From: Coffea arabica | Taxonomy: Eukaryota; Streptophyta; Magnoliopsida; Gentianales; Rubiaceae | NCBI RefSeq assembly: GCF_036785885.1 | Contig: NC_092329.1 | Coordinates: 5,270,001-5,334,000, forward strand | Length of the DNA: 64,000 nt | Reading direction: 5' to 3' | Translations under genes and position numbers: made by a program | Notes under the pieces: model-generated | What the model saw: the letters and a program-made list of their open reading frames with translations, nothing else | Told to the model about the DNA's origin: nothing | The model's database searches: none | Shown: positions 26,621 to 39,068 of the stretch, in pieces | How positions within the stretch are numbered: the first letter of the stretch is position 1 | Layout of the letters: each line of letters opens with the position of its first letter

Positions 26621-29390
26621 ATACTAGATGATAAATTAGTAAAGCTAAACAGCCAAAATTAAAAGCATCAAGTTTGATGAAGCCGAAATTATGGTTATAT
26701 AATCACTTTATGTGGTACACAACCCAATAAGTTAGTTGAGAAGAAGTCTCAAGGTGCGTTTAATAAAATTGAAAATTGAAAAATAAATTGTTAAGTTTTA
26801 AATGTAATACAGTTGAGTGTATTTATCACTTATTTTTTGGAACAAGTTTTGCCTCATAAATTTAATGCTAATTAATTAAATCAGATGTCTTAATTTGTTG
26901 TTATTAAATGTGTTTGAACATGCTAAAATCTGAACTCGTTAAATTTAAGTGCTGTATTTGAATTATCAAACAGGGCCTTAGTTTTATTCATTCACTTGTT
27001 TGAAGCTACAAGATGTTGACAATTAGAAGCTTATGCCAAGTTGGTTCGTTTACCTTTCGGCACATCGCAGTCGTAGGGAGATTTGAGTGATTGTGTGCCA
27101 TAGTTAGGTCCTCCTCAAGAACCCCAGACTAATTCAAATAATCCAACCAATTTAACTGCTGAAAGAGCAACTCCAAATTCAGTGTCTGCAGAATTGAATA
27201 CTACAGTCCGTTAAGGTCACAAACATGTCTAGTAATTTAAGAAATTTCTAACCAAAAGATGAGGGCATATGGTATCCTCATTTAGAGATCACAGTAAGTT
27301 GCCTAATGACATTCAAGAGACTGGATCCTAATCTTGAGGAGGCCTCCTCGAGGACAAATTGCTTGTAGTTGCAGGTGGTCCTGCAAGGTTGAGTGGTCAT
27401 ATCACCCCACGCCGTGCACTAAATCTTGTCCCAAGTCCATCATCAAGATTGATTTGGAACTTTGTCTTACCTCTTACAACCGGACACACCTATTTTTTCT
27501 TCACTGTATACCGTTTCCATGATGTTGATCTTAGCTTGCAAAATCCATTTTGCTGGCGTGCTATTTGTTTTATTGGGCTATATTTCGTGTCCCTCTGGCT
27601 CCCTTGCATTGGCCACCGAATGGATGAGCAGAAAATTATTATAGGAAAGAGCGACTCCAATATTTCTTAACCTCAAGAAAATGAGGAAGCCACGGTGAAG
27701 AAATGGGAATATGTATATTATGCATCTATCAGGGTGAATAGCATCAATCACTAGAGGACGCTGCAACCACAAGCTGCATCATTTGAGAACTATAATCAGC
27801 AAGCTTAGAAAGTTACAAGTCCTGGCAGATATATGGTTTCATTTGCACAAGACTGATAAATCAGGGTCCTCCGCATCCATCCTAGTTTTGTTGAGGTCGA
27901 CTTTTTTGACCATCGGAAACAAACCATACTTTTCCTACCGGCTTCAATTATAGAATGGAGGTCTCATGCAAGTTCGGAATCGACACTTAAAAGCATCAGA
28001 CACTTTAGTCCACCGATGATCTTGCTTGACTTGTAACAATGCGTCTACCAGACCAATCCTCCAATGCCTCAGCTTGGGTCAAATGAAAACCAAAGAAGAA
28101 AAATGAAGGAAAAATGCATCAGAAGTTTCATTTCACGGACAGGTGGACTACGCAGAGAAAATTTATTTAAAACTCTATCATCTCCACCAAAAAAGGGTCG
28201 CAAAATACTTTTAACACCAAAATTTCCATCCTAATTCCAATCCCGATCCCATCCCAAGTTAAAATATGTAGGATCACAGTGCAGAATTTGTGCTTCCACG
28301 TTAACTAACCCAAGAGCCTTTTCTCTCTCTTGAAACCTTCTTTCATTTGAAAATAGATGTCAGCGCTCTCAACAAGCTCAACCTTCACAAAACTGGAGAC
28401 AACGGTAAACTTCAATTACAAAGAATCGTGCTCCCTACTCAATGACAATGGAGATAAAAGGCATAATATGTACCGTGGCATCTTGAAAGCAAGGGGCAGA
28501 TAATACAACCCCACGGAAGCAGGTACCAAGACTTGACATCTCCAGATTGTAGGCCAACAGGGTATATTAACACTTTCCAACAAGACATCAATGGCATGGG
28601 CCTTCCAGCCCCCTCAATAATCACTTGTCCTACCTTCCCTTATCTTTTAGGATAGAGGTTTCAAGTACAGTTCCTACTGGTGAAGTTTCGTGATTAAAAA
28701 TAAATCGCTTGGGCTTACCTTTAATCATGTTCATCTTTCCTGATCAACTTCATATAACAATCAACACGCTATACTAACTAAGATCACACTCACTAAAATG
28801 TGAGAAGAACTTGTCACCTCAGGACAAACCCCATAGAAAAATGGATTCATCCCAATCAAAACTCTTAATCCAGAAGCATTGCACGACTGCCAACTTAAAT
28901 TCCAAGGCAATCATCTATCGACTTTTCGGGGGCTCAATCATATAAAAAATAAAAATAAGGAATTGCAACATGAGAGCAAGATATCTACCAAAAGCATGGG
29001 ATACAAATCTGCCAGTCAAAGAAAGGATCAGCGCCTTTGAAGAGGTGATCTTACTCAGGTCAAATGACATGAGAAATACAACAAAACATTGTAAAATAGG
29101 AGAGCAAGGAAAGCTAGATACTAAAATATCTGTGAATAGTACAATACATTTTAGGATTTAATCGTTCTGCATTTACATTGACATGTAATGGAATAAGTGT
29201 CATATCAGTTAGAAGTAAAAAGGTGTTCTATATGAGCATAGAGGCACCAGAAAACTAAATTATCCTTCACTGCAAAAATAAGATACTTGGAGAATTCTTC
29301 GGGAATAACTATGAAATTCCATTGCTGAAGATTATAGCCGCCTAAACAACCTAAAATATAGGTAAAAGTCTTCCATCTTTACCTGAACCA
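26621..29390. other. Intergenic between RER1 and the bHLH-MYC_N gene
   Basis: No supported gene. The reading frames at 27334-27670 and 27578-27772 are short and have no recognisable family. The RER1 3' UTR (minus strand) probably occupies the last few hundred bases before 29390. Confidence 0.45.
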
Positions 29391-31498
29391 TCAAGGCCTG
29401 GAAATGCTAGCGTCATCAGAGGGAACTACTTTCTTCCCGGTGTAACGCTGAGTCAAAAGGGTGAAATGTTTCAACTACTTTACAAATGCCAAAATAAAAT
29501 CTGACAGGATAACAGAAACAAAATACTAAAAATGACCAATTAATATCTAATAACTAAATGGTTGAGTATCTACCTGTTTACCAAAGGTGAAGGGCACATA
29601 TCTATATTTGATCATGTGCATTATCTGCCTCTTCATCGTTGAAATGAATAGAACCAACCAATAGAATAACAAAATTGGCCAGAACACAGGTACATCAAAC
29701 GCACTGAAAAAAGTCAGCACAAATGCAACACAGAAGGCTTTTGTGAGTGAATACCTGTCATTAAGAAGTAAAGAAGATTAATCCTTCCATTTTCCAGTAA
29801 CAGATACTGCATAATGGTATTCGGAACTCATAAGATAAAGCATCAGGTGAAGTCTGTCAAGGTAAGATGAATGACAGTAAATCATGATTAAAGAGGAGAG
29901 AAACTAAGACTGTGTAAAATGACAAGTTGCAAAAGAGGAAATATTGTTGGACAAATACACAGTTAAAACTGAGGAAATCATATAGACAGGAAATCAAAGC
30001 CTCAATAAACGTAGCGACCATATAGCTCAGCAATATTTTGCCAGAATACAATCATGTGTGACCATAGCTGATTACTTAAGGTCTCTGAGTCGAACATGCT
30101 AGTAGCTGATTCAGACAATCAGACATTGATTTCAACATTAACATCCTATCCATTTCACTACTCAGAAGTACAAAAGATGGCTTTTCTACAGATAATAATA
30201 TTTTACATCCAGGAAAGTGATTTGGATGGACTCGTGACTCATTAGACAACTCCATGCCAGGAATTCAATATCAGTGTGTCCAACAACATTATCTAAAAGT
30301 CCCCGCCCTTTTAAAAAGAAGTAAATTTAAACAATAGCTGAACAAGCATAATGCTCATTCAAGTATAGGGAGGGAGCATGGAAATTACTCAATCTTCTCC
30401 TATTGGCAACAGTTCACAAAATTTTATTAAAGGCCATTACTCAAATGTAGTTCTCTCAAATCCTAAACAGCATCATAAAATATGAACTCTAAAGTTGTAT
30501 ATTAATGATTATGATCACCCCAATATTGGCTGGATATATCTCCAGGGCAGCAAACGCATTCAGTGTCTGGAAAAATTAATACGTCGGCTTCCAGGTTACC
30601 AATTGTCAGGGAATCTTATTTGTAATTGCAAAACTTAAATAGCAGTATGATATGCATATGACTGTCTCATAAGCTATGGGGATGGTGAGAATAGTCATAT
30701 TTCAATGCTACATTACGAGAATAGTCATATTTAAATAGAAGTATAGAGAAATACTAGGCCCCTGCAAACACCAAATCTTCTAACCACACAAAGTCAACCA
30801 TAACTTGGAACCAGTACAGCCATTGAAGCCCACAATTCTGTTCAAAGTTAAAAATCAGTTCCTTTTTTAACCCTTTTTCCCAATTTGTCCTAACCCAAAT
30901 TTATGCAAAGGTGACCATGACAATAAATTGGGAGCAAACAGCAACTATCAAAATCACAATATTCTCAACCCATTAATTATGTTGCATAAAAGCAATAAAT
31001 TGATAGCGCAAAGTCCCACTTTTCTACATCCTCGGAGGCCTTAAAAAACAAATATTGATCTTTTCAATCAATAATTAAAAATCTTAGGTATAATAGGAGC
31101 AAATGAGGACGCTACCAAAACTTGAATTCAGGGAGGCGGCGAACAAAGGGGCGGAACTCGTCGGAGCCGCGAGTGGGCAAAGAGGGTCCATCGTCGGCGG
31201 TGAGTTCTTGGAACTCCGGGTCCACCTGAGGGGAAAGAAAGGCGATCAACAGCTGCAAGACGTAGATTCCGAGCCCATAGGTGATGATGTAGAATCCTTC
31301 AACGAAGTACACGCGTACGGTGTAGATGAAAGCGATCACCACCAAGAAGATCCACCGGTTGAGCACCTGTGGCGTCGATTTGTCGAGCATATGTTGGTAA
31401 CCCCGTGACATCGAGAAAACCCATTTCGAAATCGCCGATGAAGCTGCCGAAGATGATTCGCCGGCGGCTCCATCTGTACCTCCGCCACCGACATTCAT
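29391..31498 (-). CDS. RER1: RER1 Golgi-to-ER retrieval receptor
   Basis: Three exons in minus-strand order: 31498-31116, 29754-29574 and 29447-29391, phase-consistent, 206 residues. The protein has the RER1 landmarks: [15 protein letters not shown] before the first membrane segment, the loop [34 protein letters not shown] (the Trp codon is split by intron 1) and the terminal block [16 protein letters not shown]. Four hydrophobic segments fit the family's W-shaped topology. RER1 sits in the cis-Golgi and returns escaped ER membrane proteins through COPI vesicles. The N-terminus is rich in Gly, Ala and Ser and slightly longer than the usual ~190 residues. The start is the first ATG of the open frame. 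Intron 1 is about 1.36 kb. Confidence 0.95.
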
Positions 31499-31661
31499 GT
31501 TCTAACTTGCTGGAGTACTTTTTTTTTTTTCTCTGGTTTTTCGGTTTTTAATTTGTATTTACCAGTATTTTTGTTGGAAGGGAATTTGTCACGTTTTAAC
31601 TGATCTGTTGAACTTGGGAAGCGGAGGAGGAAATTGATTTGGATTTTGGATTAATGAAAAA

Positions 31662-32751
31662 GGATAAACGCAGAAGGTTTCTGACAGTTGCACTCACCTC
31701 CCTTGAGGTTTAGAAAATAGCACTAACCTCCCCTAACATGAATTTGGGACCTATAATTGACATAAGATAAGATAAATTTACTTCTATACCCTAAGAGTTT
31801 AAAGTTGTTAGTAAACAAATTTGACACAAAAAAATTAGGGCAATGAACAAGTCTAAGATAACTGATTAAACAAGATTAACGGTTATTTTTTTGTTTTATT
31901 AGGTACTGTAAGTGCACTTGCAAAATGGTGCCATTTTGATGTTCTAATATGGTGTCATTTTGTGATTTACAACACTTGAGAGGACAATGCAAATCATATA
32001 TTTTCTATATAGAAGAGAAGCAAAAGCAAAAAATGTAGGAGAAAGAAACCTCTAGATAAAGTTTCATAAAAGAAAAAATTTTGGTGGTTTTGGTTGAACT
32101 TATTTTATCTTATGCATTCATGAAACAAAAGGAGAAAGAAAGCAGAAATCAAGGCAAAATCTGGAAATTTTTCACTTTAAAAATCTATGGCAAGGTAAGC
32201 AATCTTTTATCATCTCAACTTAATACACAAAATTGTGCTGTTAGTTATAGTATGATGAAATTGCTGTGTCAATCATGAGAGAACATAATTGTGTATGAAA
32301 TATGGTAAATAATATGAGATCAATATACTACAAAACATGACAATAAGAAGCTCTCTTGTATTGATCAAAGATGAATTTTCTTGTTTAATCAACAGTCTTT
32401 TTATATGTTTTAGAACCTTATATTTCTGAATATATATTTGTTGTTTCTTTCAAATTTTACTACTGCCCTTGTTCTCTTTGCACATATATCTTCTGAGTTT
32501 CACTAATTGTTTCCATTTCTTAATATTTTTTATTCTTTTACTAATACTACCTCACAAAAGACAAAAAGGGTGCAAATGGAACAAAATTATTATCTCACTT
32601 CCCAAGACCTTTTAAATAATACTTTTTCTAACATGGGCTGAAGTTGCTATCAAAATCTTAAATTCAGGAGATGTTAGTGCTATTTTCCAAACCTCCAAAG
32701 AGGTGAGTGTAATTGTCAGAAATCTCAAGGGAGGTTTCTATAATTATCACC
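31662..32751. mobile_element. Mutator-like TIR element, family of 52773-53698, 1090 bp
   Basis: The ends share the words ctcacctcccttgagg and aaatagcactaacctccc with the complement of the right side. Long inverted arms of about 80-90 bp match the element at 52773. The left tip appears to have lost some bases. The candidate 9-bp flanks (aatgaaaaa / aataaaatg) match at 6 positions only, so it is an older insertion. No coding capacity is seen. It lies about 160 bp from the RER1 start codon, so it may now form part of that promoter region. Confidence 0.72.
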
Positions 32752-33297
32752 AATAAAATGTTATAGGGCTTCGTTTAAACGTTTCACGAAGCAGAAGCCC
32801 AGCAGGATTTCCCCAATTGGACTCAGAGGCCCGTTTTGCATTTTGAATGCGAATGCAAGTGCAACAAAAAAATTTTTTTAAAAAAGTAATTTGTGTGTAA
32901 ATAAGAGGTTTTGAACTAGATGTCTTGGTTGCAATTCATCCCTCTTATCATCCAATATAATCCTTCATCCCCCCCTCCCCCTCACCCACTTGAGTGTGAC
33001 AAGTTAAACACTGTAATTTTATTAAATTTATGAATTTTTCAAGAGTTTTTCTTTAATGGTGAAAATCTTCAAGAGTTTGAAAATCTTGTTGATGTTTGAT
33101 TTGAATATTTATTCTTTTTTTGGAGAAGGACTTGAATATTTGTTTTGATAGTAAAGCTGGATCATCATTTTATCTAGCTAAGTTGTGGTTAAGCTGATGC
33201 AGCTTGGCTTTTGATTTGAATTCTATTTCTACTTTTAGCCAAGTTTGGAATGTTTCTAATTTTGGCTGTGGGCTGAGATTTTGCTAAATTTTACTGT
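32752..33297. other. Intergenic, no gene seen
   Basis: AT-rich. A gaggttttgaactag word after an A-run near 32880-32925 could be a SINE remnant, but the flanks do not support it. Confidence 0.4.
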
Positions 33298-33535
33298 TAA
33301 TTTCGTATAATTCTTATATGTCTATTGGCTCCAATTTGCTACAATTAACTATGGATATGCTATTAAGTTATTTCTGTGGACGATGGCAAAATTTTTGTGG
33401 CACCCAAAGGGTTTTTGGTGATTAGGAGGAGACACGTATGGGGAATTTAGATTAGAGTTGTATGTCTGAGAATGTATAGATGTATAGATACACATGGGCG
33501 TGGGATCGAGCTTCAATTCAATAGCCTACTATTTA
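33298..33535. repeat. Direct repeat flanking the CYP59 pseudogene, left copy
   Basis: About 240 bp matching 34340-34580 with clear divergence. Shared words include gtataattctta / gtacaattctta, ggctccaattt.ctac and gggatcgagctt / gagatcgagctc. It ends where the CYP59-like sequence begins. The pair resembles degraded terminal repeats or a tandem duplication. Confidence 0.55.
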
Positions 33536-33549
33536 CCTGCAATGTAGAA

Positions 33550-34120
33550 GATTCACATGGGTTGTGCTTGAAAGCGTTGGGGACATTCCTGAGGCTGAGG
33601 TAAAACCTCCGGATAATGTGCCGTTTGTTTGCAAGCTGAATCCAATAACTGAAGATGGAGACCTGCATACAATATTTTCGCGCTTTGGAACTGTTAGATA
33701 GCTTGTGGGGCATGCTTTTACTGAGTTTGAAGATAAGGAGGCCTGTGAACAAAGCATACTTCGGCATGCATAATGCTTTGATTGATTATGGCGGATATAT
33801 CCATGTTGATATCAGCCGGAGCGTTGCAAAACTTTGGTCCCAGTATAGGCGCAGAGGCCAAATGAATGAAGGAAAAGGCTGCTTTCTAACGTTGGTGCTC
33901 TTGATCACATGGCTAAAAACTGCATGATGGAGATCCAACCAATTCACAGGAGCTCTCAAAATACATCCTGAAAGATGGCAACACCCAGCAAGCGGGAGAT
34001 GCTTCTATGAAATGGTATTTGATGGAGATGACCTTAAAAGCACCGGCCAGGATACCATGAACTTGAGAAAATTGACAAAAGAGAAGATAGGAAGCGGGCA
34101 GAACTTTCTTTAATTTGGAG
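33550..34120 (+). pseudogene. CYP59: CYP59-like pseudogene fragment (RRM and zinc knuckle part)
   Basis: Translation in shifting frames gives recognisable pieces of CYP59, the nuclear cyclophilin with an RRM that links transcription and pre-mRNA processing: [20 protein letters not shown], then [20 protein letters not shown] (RRM start), RFGTV, EFEDKEACEQ, NALID, and SVAKLWSQYRRRGQMNEGKG followed by a frameshifted CCHC zinc knuckle and tail. Several frameshifts and stops break it. No intron is visible within the RRM-coding part, which suggests a reverse-transcribed copy, but exon positions of the parent gene were not checked. The cyclophilin domain is absent. Cannot make a functional protein. 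Confidence 0.82.
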
Positions 34121-34339
34121 CTAAGTAGTGAGTGATTAGGCTGAAGCTCACTACTTAGGCTTGAGCGAAGCTCATGTTATACGCGGTTATGATGCTTGAA
34201 TTTCTAAACCATGACCTCAAGTTTAAATTTTTTTTTTTTTTTTTTTTTTTTTGAAACTCGATTAAGGGTCCGATAGCGCTTCTATCTGCATCATTAACGT
34301 GGTACCAAGTTCTTATTATTGGTAAAGGCTGTAAGTTTC

Positions 34340-34580
34340 CGTCAATCTCGTACAATTCTTATTGGTAAAGGCTCCAATTTACTACAGTTAACTCTAGACT
34401 TTGTCACCCAAAATTATTTTGTGATGGCAAAACCGAGTTTGTTTTGGCACAAAGGAAATACTTTGTGCTTTTGGTGAGAAGAAAGAAGCTTATATTTCAT
34501 CTTAATTAGGGATGTGTGTCTGTTTGTATATATATAGGTATACATCCGGATATGAGATCGAGCTCAAGCAGCATTTATTA
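34340..34580. repeat. Direct repeat flanking the CYP59 pseudogene, right copy
   Basis: Partner of 33298-33535, at an offset of about 1045 bp. A long T-run at about 34228-34251 lies between the pseudogene and this copy. Confidence 0.55.
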
Positions 34581-35474
34581 TTTGCGCTCGTAATGCGGTA
34601 AAGATTAATCCTTTACCCTTTATTAAAGTTTAGATGCCTTGGAAAAGTTTGAGGACCGACAAATATGAATCAGTTTGCTTTTAGACCACAAGACAAGACG
34701 GATATATGAGAGGATCTAGTCAAAGTTAACCGAAAGGGAGTTTGATTTGATGCCATGGTGGGAAAATGAAGGATATAAGTAGACTCCATTTGGTGCGCAA
34801 GATGAACTTGACGCGGGGAAGACTAATTCTGTAGAATCTTTTTGAATTTCTTCTACTTGGACATATTTTAACATATAGATATAGTAGTAGTTGGAAAGAA
34901 TTCGACTTTTTAAACCTCTTGTTATTTGTTTCTAGCTTAGTTTTCCTCTATAATTTGTAAATCAACCGTTTTCATCCTCCTGGAATGGACCTCCAGCTCT
35001 ATTAAATCTTTTACTATATTTCTTTCTGCTATTTTTCCTTTAGAACTTCCTAATAATGGCGCGTACAGTAGGAGTGAGCATTCGGTGCAAAATCGATAAT
35101 TCAGTGCGCCCAATTTTTGTAAATTCAGTTATTTGACCTATAAAATCTCAAACTTATTTCAATTTCGTATTGGAGCTAACCGAATTCATTTCAATTCCAA
35201 ACTGAATTCGGAATTGCGGGATTTCACGAGCACAATAAATTTTTTGGAAAGGAGTACCATCCAGCACAAAATTTCACCAGCTCATAATTATATATAAAAA
35301 AAGTAAAAATTGCTCAAACTTTGAGAAATCGATGGTTGCATGGAAAAATAGCTCTTTAGGTGACGAAACAAATTATTCAGCCTATTTTGCATGTTTTCTT
35401 TGTTTTTCCATTTTTGGTGTCACCCCTGCGAAGTAGCTGCATGTTGCTTCTTTCCTCTCTTTTTCTATTTTCAT
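34581..35474. other. Intergenic, possible relic of a third hAT-type MITE
   Basis: No gene. At about 35069 the words taggagtgagcattcggtg and, later, aactgaattcggaattgc resemble the end and interior of the taggggtg-type hAT elements, but no matching right end or 8-bp duplication is present. Confidence 0.35.
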
Positions 35475-35708
35475 GTGAACAGAATGTCGCCATCCCAAGC
35501 CTTCTTAGGTTTGGTGGTGCGGGAGGTCAAGGGTTCGAACCTTACCTCCCACAAAATTTGTCACAATATGTGACGATCTTCATTGATCAGTTTCAATGGA
35601 GTTTCTACTCACATCGAGTTCTCTCCCCCTACCCCTAGAATAGGTTAGCTTAAGTTATAGGAATTCTATCGTATCGAAAAAAAAAAAAAAAAAGTGAACA
35701 GAATGTCG
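35475..35708 (+). mobile_element. tRNA-derived SINE with perfect 15-bp target duplication
   Basis: The body is 35490-35693. The duplication gtgaacagaatgtcg occurs at 35475-35489 and 35694-35708. Box A-like (aggtttggtggtgcggg), box B (gggttcgaacc, about 35530-35540) and a 3' end ctatcgtatcg followed by about 17 A. Same family as 15737-15951 (shared caatatgtg and tatcgta.cga words). The perfect duplication and tail mark a young insertion. Confidence 0.92.
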
Positions 35709-36343
35709 GAAGGATAACTAGGCTGAGCCTTGGAAAGAAGAGTGAATGAGGTTTTGGTAAGCTTGGGATTCCATTTGGAGGCACGAGCCATTGACTCTAA
35801 AATGTTGAATTTGCATATTGGACAGAAGAAACTAACGTGCTAGCTAAGCCTTGGGCGTGGCAGCACCAACTCCATTTTATCAGATCATCATCGTTCAGCG
35901 CTATTCTATTAATACCCATCAATGGCATCACATCTTTGATCAAGTGGATTGCCATCAAAGGCAGAATCAAGGGGCTTCCTCTCTGGCACTAAAATTTTTT
36001 TTTTCAAATGCTCAGAAAAGTCTTCTATGCATTCACATGCTGCCGAACTAGTTGCGAATGTGAAAGTGGATGTAACCGAGTTGACTGATTAAAATAGCAC
36101 GACTTGGTATATAATATTATACTACTTTAAGACTATTATTCTCTTTAAAGTTTTTCTTCTACATTAATTTTTGCCAATTCTTTCTTGATCAATTGGGAGT
36201 TCGGTGACAATCATCAGTTTTTCCAAGTCAACTCCCGAGTAAGGTAAATTTCCTACACGGCTTCCTTCTGCACTTCATATGTATAAAATGAAAGAAAAAA
36301 AATTCAGTGTGTTTGACAAATCCCATTTGCAGCTTCATCGATC
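35709..36343. other. Upstream region of the Pro-rich gene
   Basis: No gene seen. A cag acceptor-like site at about 36330-36332, 12 bp before the chosen ATG, leaves open an upstream leader exon. Confidence 0.4.
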
Positions 36344-37425
36344 ATGGTGGGAGCACCCCTCCCTTTCCATGGAAATCAAGCCCAGCCCTATGGTAATGTT
36401 CTTGTAGATTTCTAACCATTGTGAATCAAAGCATGCCTGAAATGGAGATTGATTGCTTTCTATTGCTGCAGGTAATGTGAACGAGAATCCAGATTCTGCA
36501 GCAAAGCATACACCACCAGCGCAAATGTATGCAACACCAAACGCTACGATTTCCACTCTCTTGCCATACGATGGCGGCTTACCTCCTCCAGCAGCAGCTA
36601 ATCCTTACCCAGGCACCAATGCCGCCTATCCAGGAGCACCATCTCCAAGCATAAATGCCCCTCCAAATCCACCTCCTGCAAATCCTCATCCTCCTACTTC
36701 AGCAGCTCCGTCCCCTTTCCCTGGATTCCCTCCAAATTCAGGTCCAAATCCAAATCCGTCACCAGCTTATTCTTCCCCTCAGTCATCTACCTATCCTCCA
36801 GCGCCAACAACTTCGGCCCCTTACGCCCCACCTCCTCAATCATCAGGCTATCCTCCAGCGCCAACACCTTCGGCCCCTTACGCCCCGCCTCAATCATCTG
36901 GCTATCCTCCAGCGCCAACACCACCGGCTCCTTATACTCCACCCCAATCATCAAGCTATCCTTCAGCCCCAACACAGCCAGCTCCTTATACTCCACCTCA
37001 ATCATCAAGCTATCCTCCGGCGCCCCAATCATCTGGCTATCCTCCAGCACCATCACCTCAATCTTCTACTTATCCTCCGCAGCCAGCTCCAGCAACACCT
37101 TACACTCAGTCAACTGCTGGGCTTCCCCAGCCCTGTCCACCAACAGGTTATCCTCCGCATCCTCCTCCTGGTGCCCCAAGTGGTTATCCCTCAGGTATGT
37201 GTGATATTGGTCTATTGATTATGTTGAAAATCTTTCATAGTGAACTTTTTAATTGATTTCTGTCTGATTGAAATTACGGATCTGTGACCAGTAATTCCTC
37301 CATCAGGAACCTTTCCTCCGCCTCCATCTTCACAGTACTATCCCCAGACTAATTCTTCACCGCCAGGAACATATCCACCACCTCCAGCTCCAGCTGGTGG
37401 ATTTTACCCCCCGCGACCGTATTAG
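36344..37425 (+). CDS. Pro/Tyr-rich repetitive protein, function unknown
   Basis: Three exons: 36344-36392, 36472-37194 and 37292-37425, phase-consistent, 301 residues. After MVGAPLPFHGNQAQPYG come Asn/Pro-rich repeats and about six imperfect copies of a unit of the type QSSGYPPAPTPSAPYAPP. The end is rich in GTYPPPP and YPPRPY. There is no signal peptide or membrane segment, which argues against a secreted extensin. Such P/Y-rich low-complexity proteins are often annotated as gp1-like or extensin-like, or are tails of trafficking and RNA-binding proteins. I do not assign a function. The start rests on the first ATG of a small exon; a coding exon further upstream is possible. Confidence 0.7.
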
Positions 37426-38657
37426 TTTCTCAAATAGAGCCTCACGAGATTGAGAAATGTGGTATCCAAGAAGACAAATGGATAGACCCTTCATGATCAT
37501 ATAGTCGGTGCATGAGTAATTTGCAGTTATGGCGACGACTAATTAAGCCTTTCTTCTTCTTCTTTCCTATATTTAAGTACAGTCTTTATTCTTCCTCGAA
37601 ATCAGAATAATAGAATGGTTTTGTTAGCTTAGATTGTTTGGCGGGCTGGTTTTATTGGCAAAGAGAAAACATCTTCTTAATCTGCTTCTTTTTCATGAAT
37701 TTATCATGAACAATTAGGAGATCAAACGAGTTAGTTGTAATCAGCTTCATAAAAATATTTTGTCGCTTTCATTTTTAGTGTCGAGAATTTGCTTCTTCCT
37801 TTCTTCTTTGACTTATGAGAACGATCAACTTCAAGTCATGATGAAATTGATACTAATTAAAGTAATTTAGGTTTGAGCGCTGAAGTTTTGCGGTCAGTAT
37901 ACGAGATTTAGAATCTCCTCTTGCAGTAGTATTGTATTGTGTTACAGAACTTTTTGGTCACCGATATAATAAAGTTCTCACTAATCCTTTCAACATTGAG
38001 ACTTGAGAGTGTGAATAAACTCGGGCAGTTGATTCTCTCCAAAAGTAAAATATTTCCATATCAAATAGTTAATTACCGTTTCTGGTCAATTATTTTCCAT
38101 TCTACAATAGGTTACCCATAATATTACATTTCTTTCCCCCTTTTTCTTTTTTGGCATTTGCCAGGAATCATTCCCCGTCTGTCAGTAGACTCCAATCCAT
38201 CCATCGAAATTATGTTGCCAACTACAGCGCAAGCTGTCCAAGTCTTAATAGATTACACACCAAAAAAAAAAATTCTAAAGGAAAAAGAATATATATGTAC
38301 ATACTCCAGCAGAATAAAAATGATCAACTAACCCACATCCAATATTGGAAAAACGTTCTAATCGACTAGTATGATTATAACAAGTACTTTTCTCTATAAC
38401 AAAGATCACTAGTTGTTGGACAAATAATTCTGTTTTTTTAAGTATTTTTCATGTCTATATAAAATAAAGAAAAATTGAACTCTCACCGAAGATTTGGTTG
38501 CATTGGCAGAAGAGGATGTAGGATTCATGTCTGGGAGATAGATATTCAGTGCATTTAGTTGAGTTTTTGCTAATTTTATGGTTCATGTTTGATTGAGGGA
38601 GGGTTTGTGTTTAAGAGGCTTTAAGTAATGTGTTGGCCATTGAGGAATGCTGCTTAA
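37426..38657. other. 3' flank of the Pro-rich gene and intergenic DNA
   Basis: AT-rich, no supported gene. A CT-rich run near 37552-37568 probably lies in the 3' UTR. Confidence 0.4.
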
Positions 38658-38671
38658 TAATGCTTTCTTGA

Positions 38672-38898
38672 TTTTTTTTTGATACAAAAAGGAATTTTTA
38701 TTAAGAAGAAATCAAGCCCATATCAAGTGAAGAAATAACAAATGATAGAAGAGAAGCTCCCAAAAAACAAGCATTTGAAATATTACAAGCATATTTAGCA
38801 AGACTATGAGCAGCAATGCCTTATTGAGTGATCTAGGTATTCAACATACTTCCAAACATATTTAGTGACCTAGGTATTCAACATACTTCCAAGCATGT
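38672..38898 (-). mobile_element. 5'-truncated LINE, 3' end (RNase H tail)
   Basis: On the minus strand the sequence reads into a short peptide containing AAHSLAKYACNIS, the end of the RNase H-like region typical of plant LINEs, then a stop, the usual ttaataaaaattccttttt-type 3' end and an A-run. An 8-bp repeat (taatgctt) at both sides is a possible target duplication. A 34-bp word (gtattcaacatacttcc) is duplicated in tandem at about 38842 and 38875. Confidence 0.65.
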
Positions 38899-38899
38899 A

Positions 38900-39068
38900 A
38901 TGCTTCATTTGGATTGCAATTTTTCCAAAAAAAAAAAAAAAATTTACGTTCTTCGTTGTTACATTTTTCAGTCACTTTTTTATTTCACGTATATTATCAA
39001 ATCACTACACTATTTTTTATTTTTATTTTTACAAAAACAGCAGAAAATAGCAATCCCAATGAGGTCTA
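38900..39068. mobile_element. ~150-bp MITE family, copy 3
   Basis: The left end cttcatttggattgcaattttt and the complement of the right end (cctcattgggattgctat) are diverged inverted repeats. The core (tttcacgtatattatcaaatcactaca) matches the other copies. Enlarged by A- and T-runs; the most diverged of the four. Confidence 0.65.

Noticed and set aside
27334-27772. Overlapping open frames on both strands
   Set aside because: Short, mutually overlapping and without recognisable domains or splice context.
35069-35240. Third hAT-type MITE with taggagtg start
   Set aside because: Only a left-end-like word and some interior-like words are present. No matching right end and no 8-bp duplication.
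36655-37218. 187-codon frame rich in Leu/Gln overlapping the Pro-rich gene
   Set aside because: It is the shifted reading of the Pro-rich exon 2 repeats. The Pro/Tyr frame joins in phase with exons 1 and 3.
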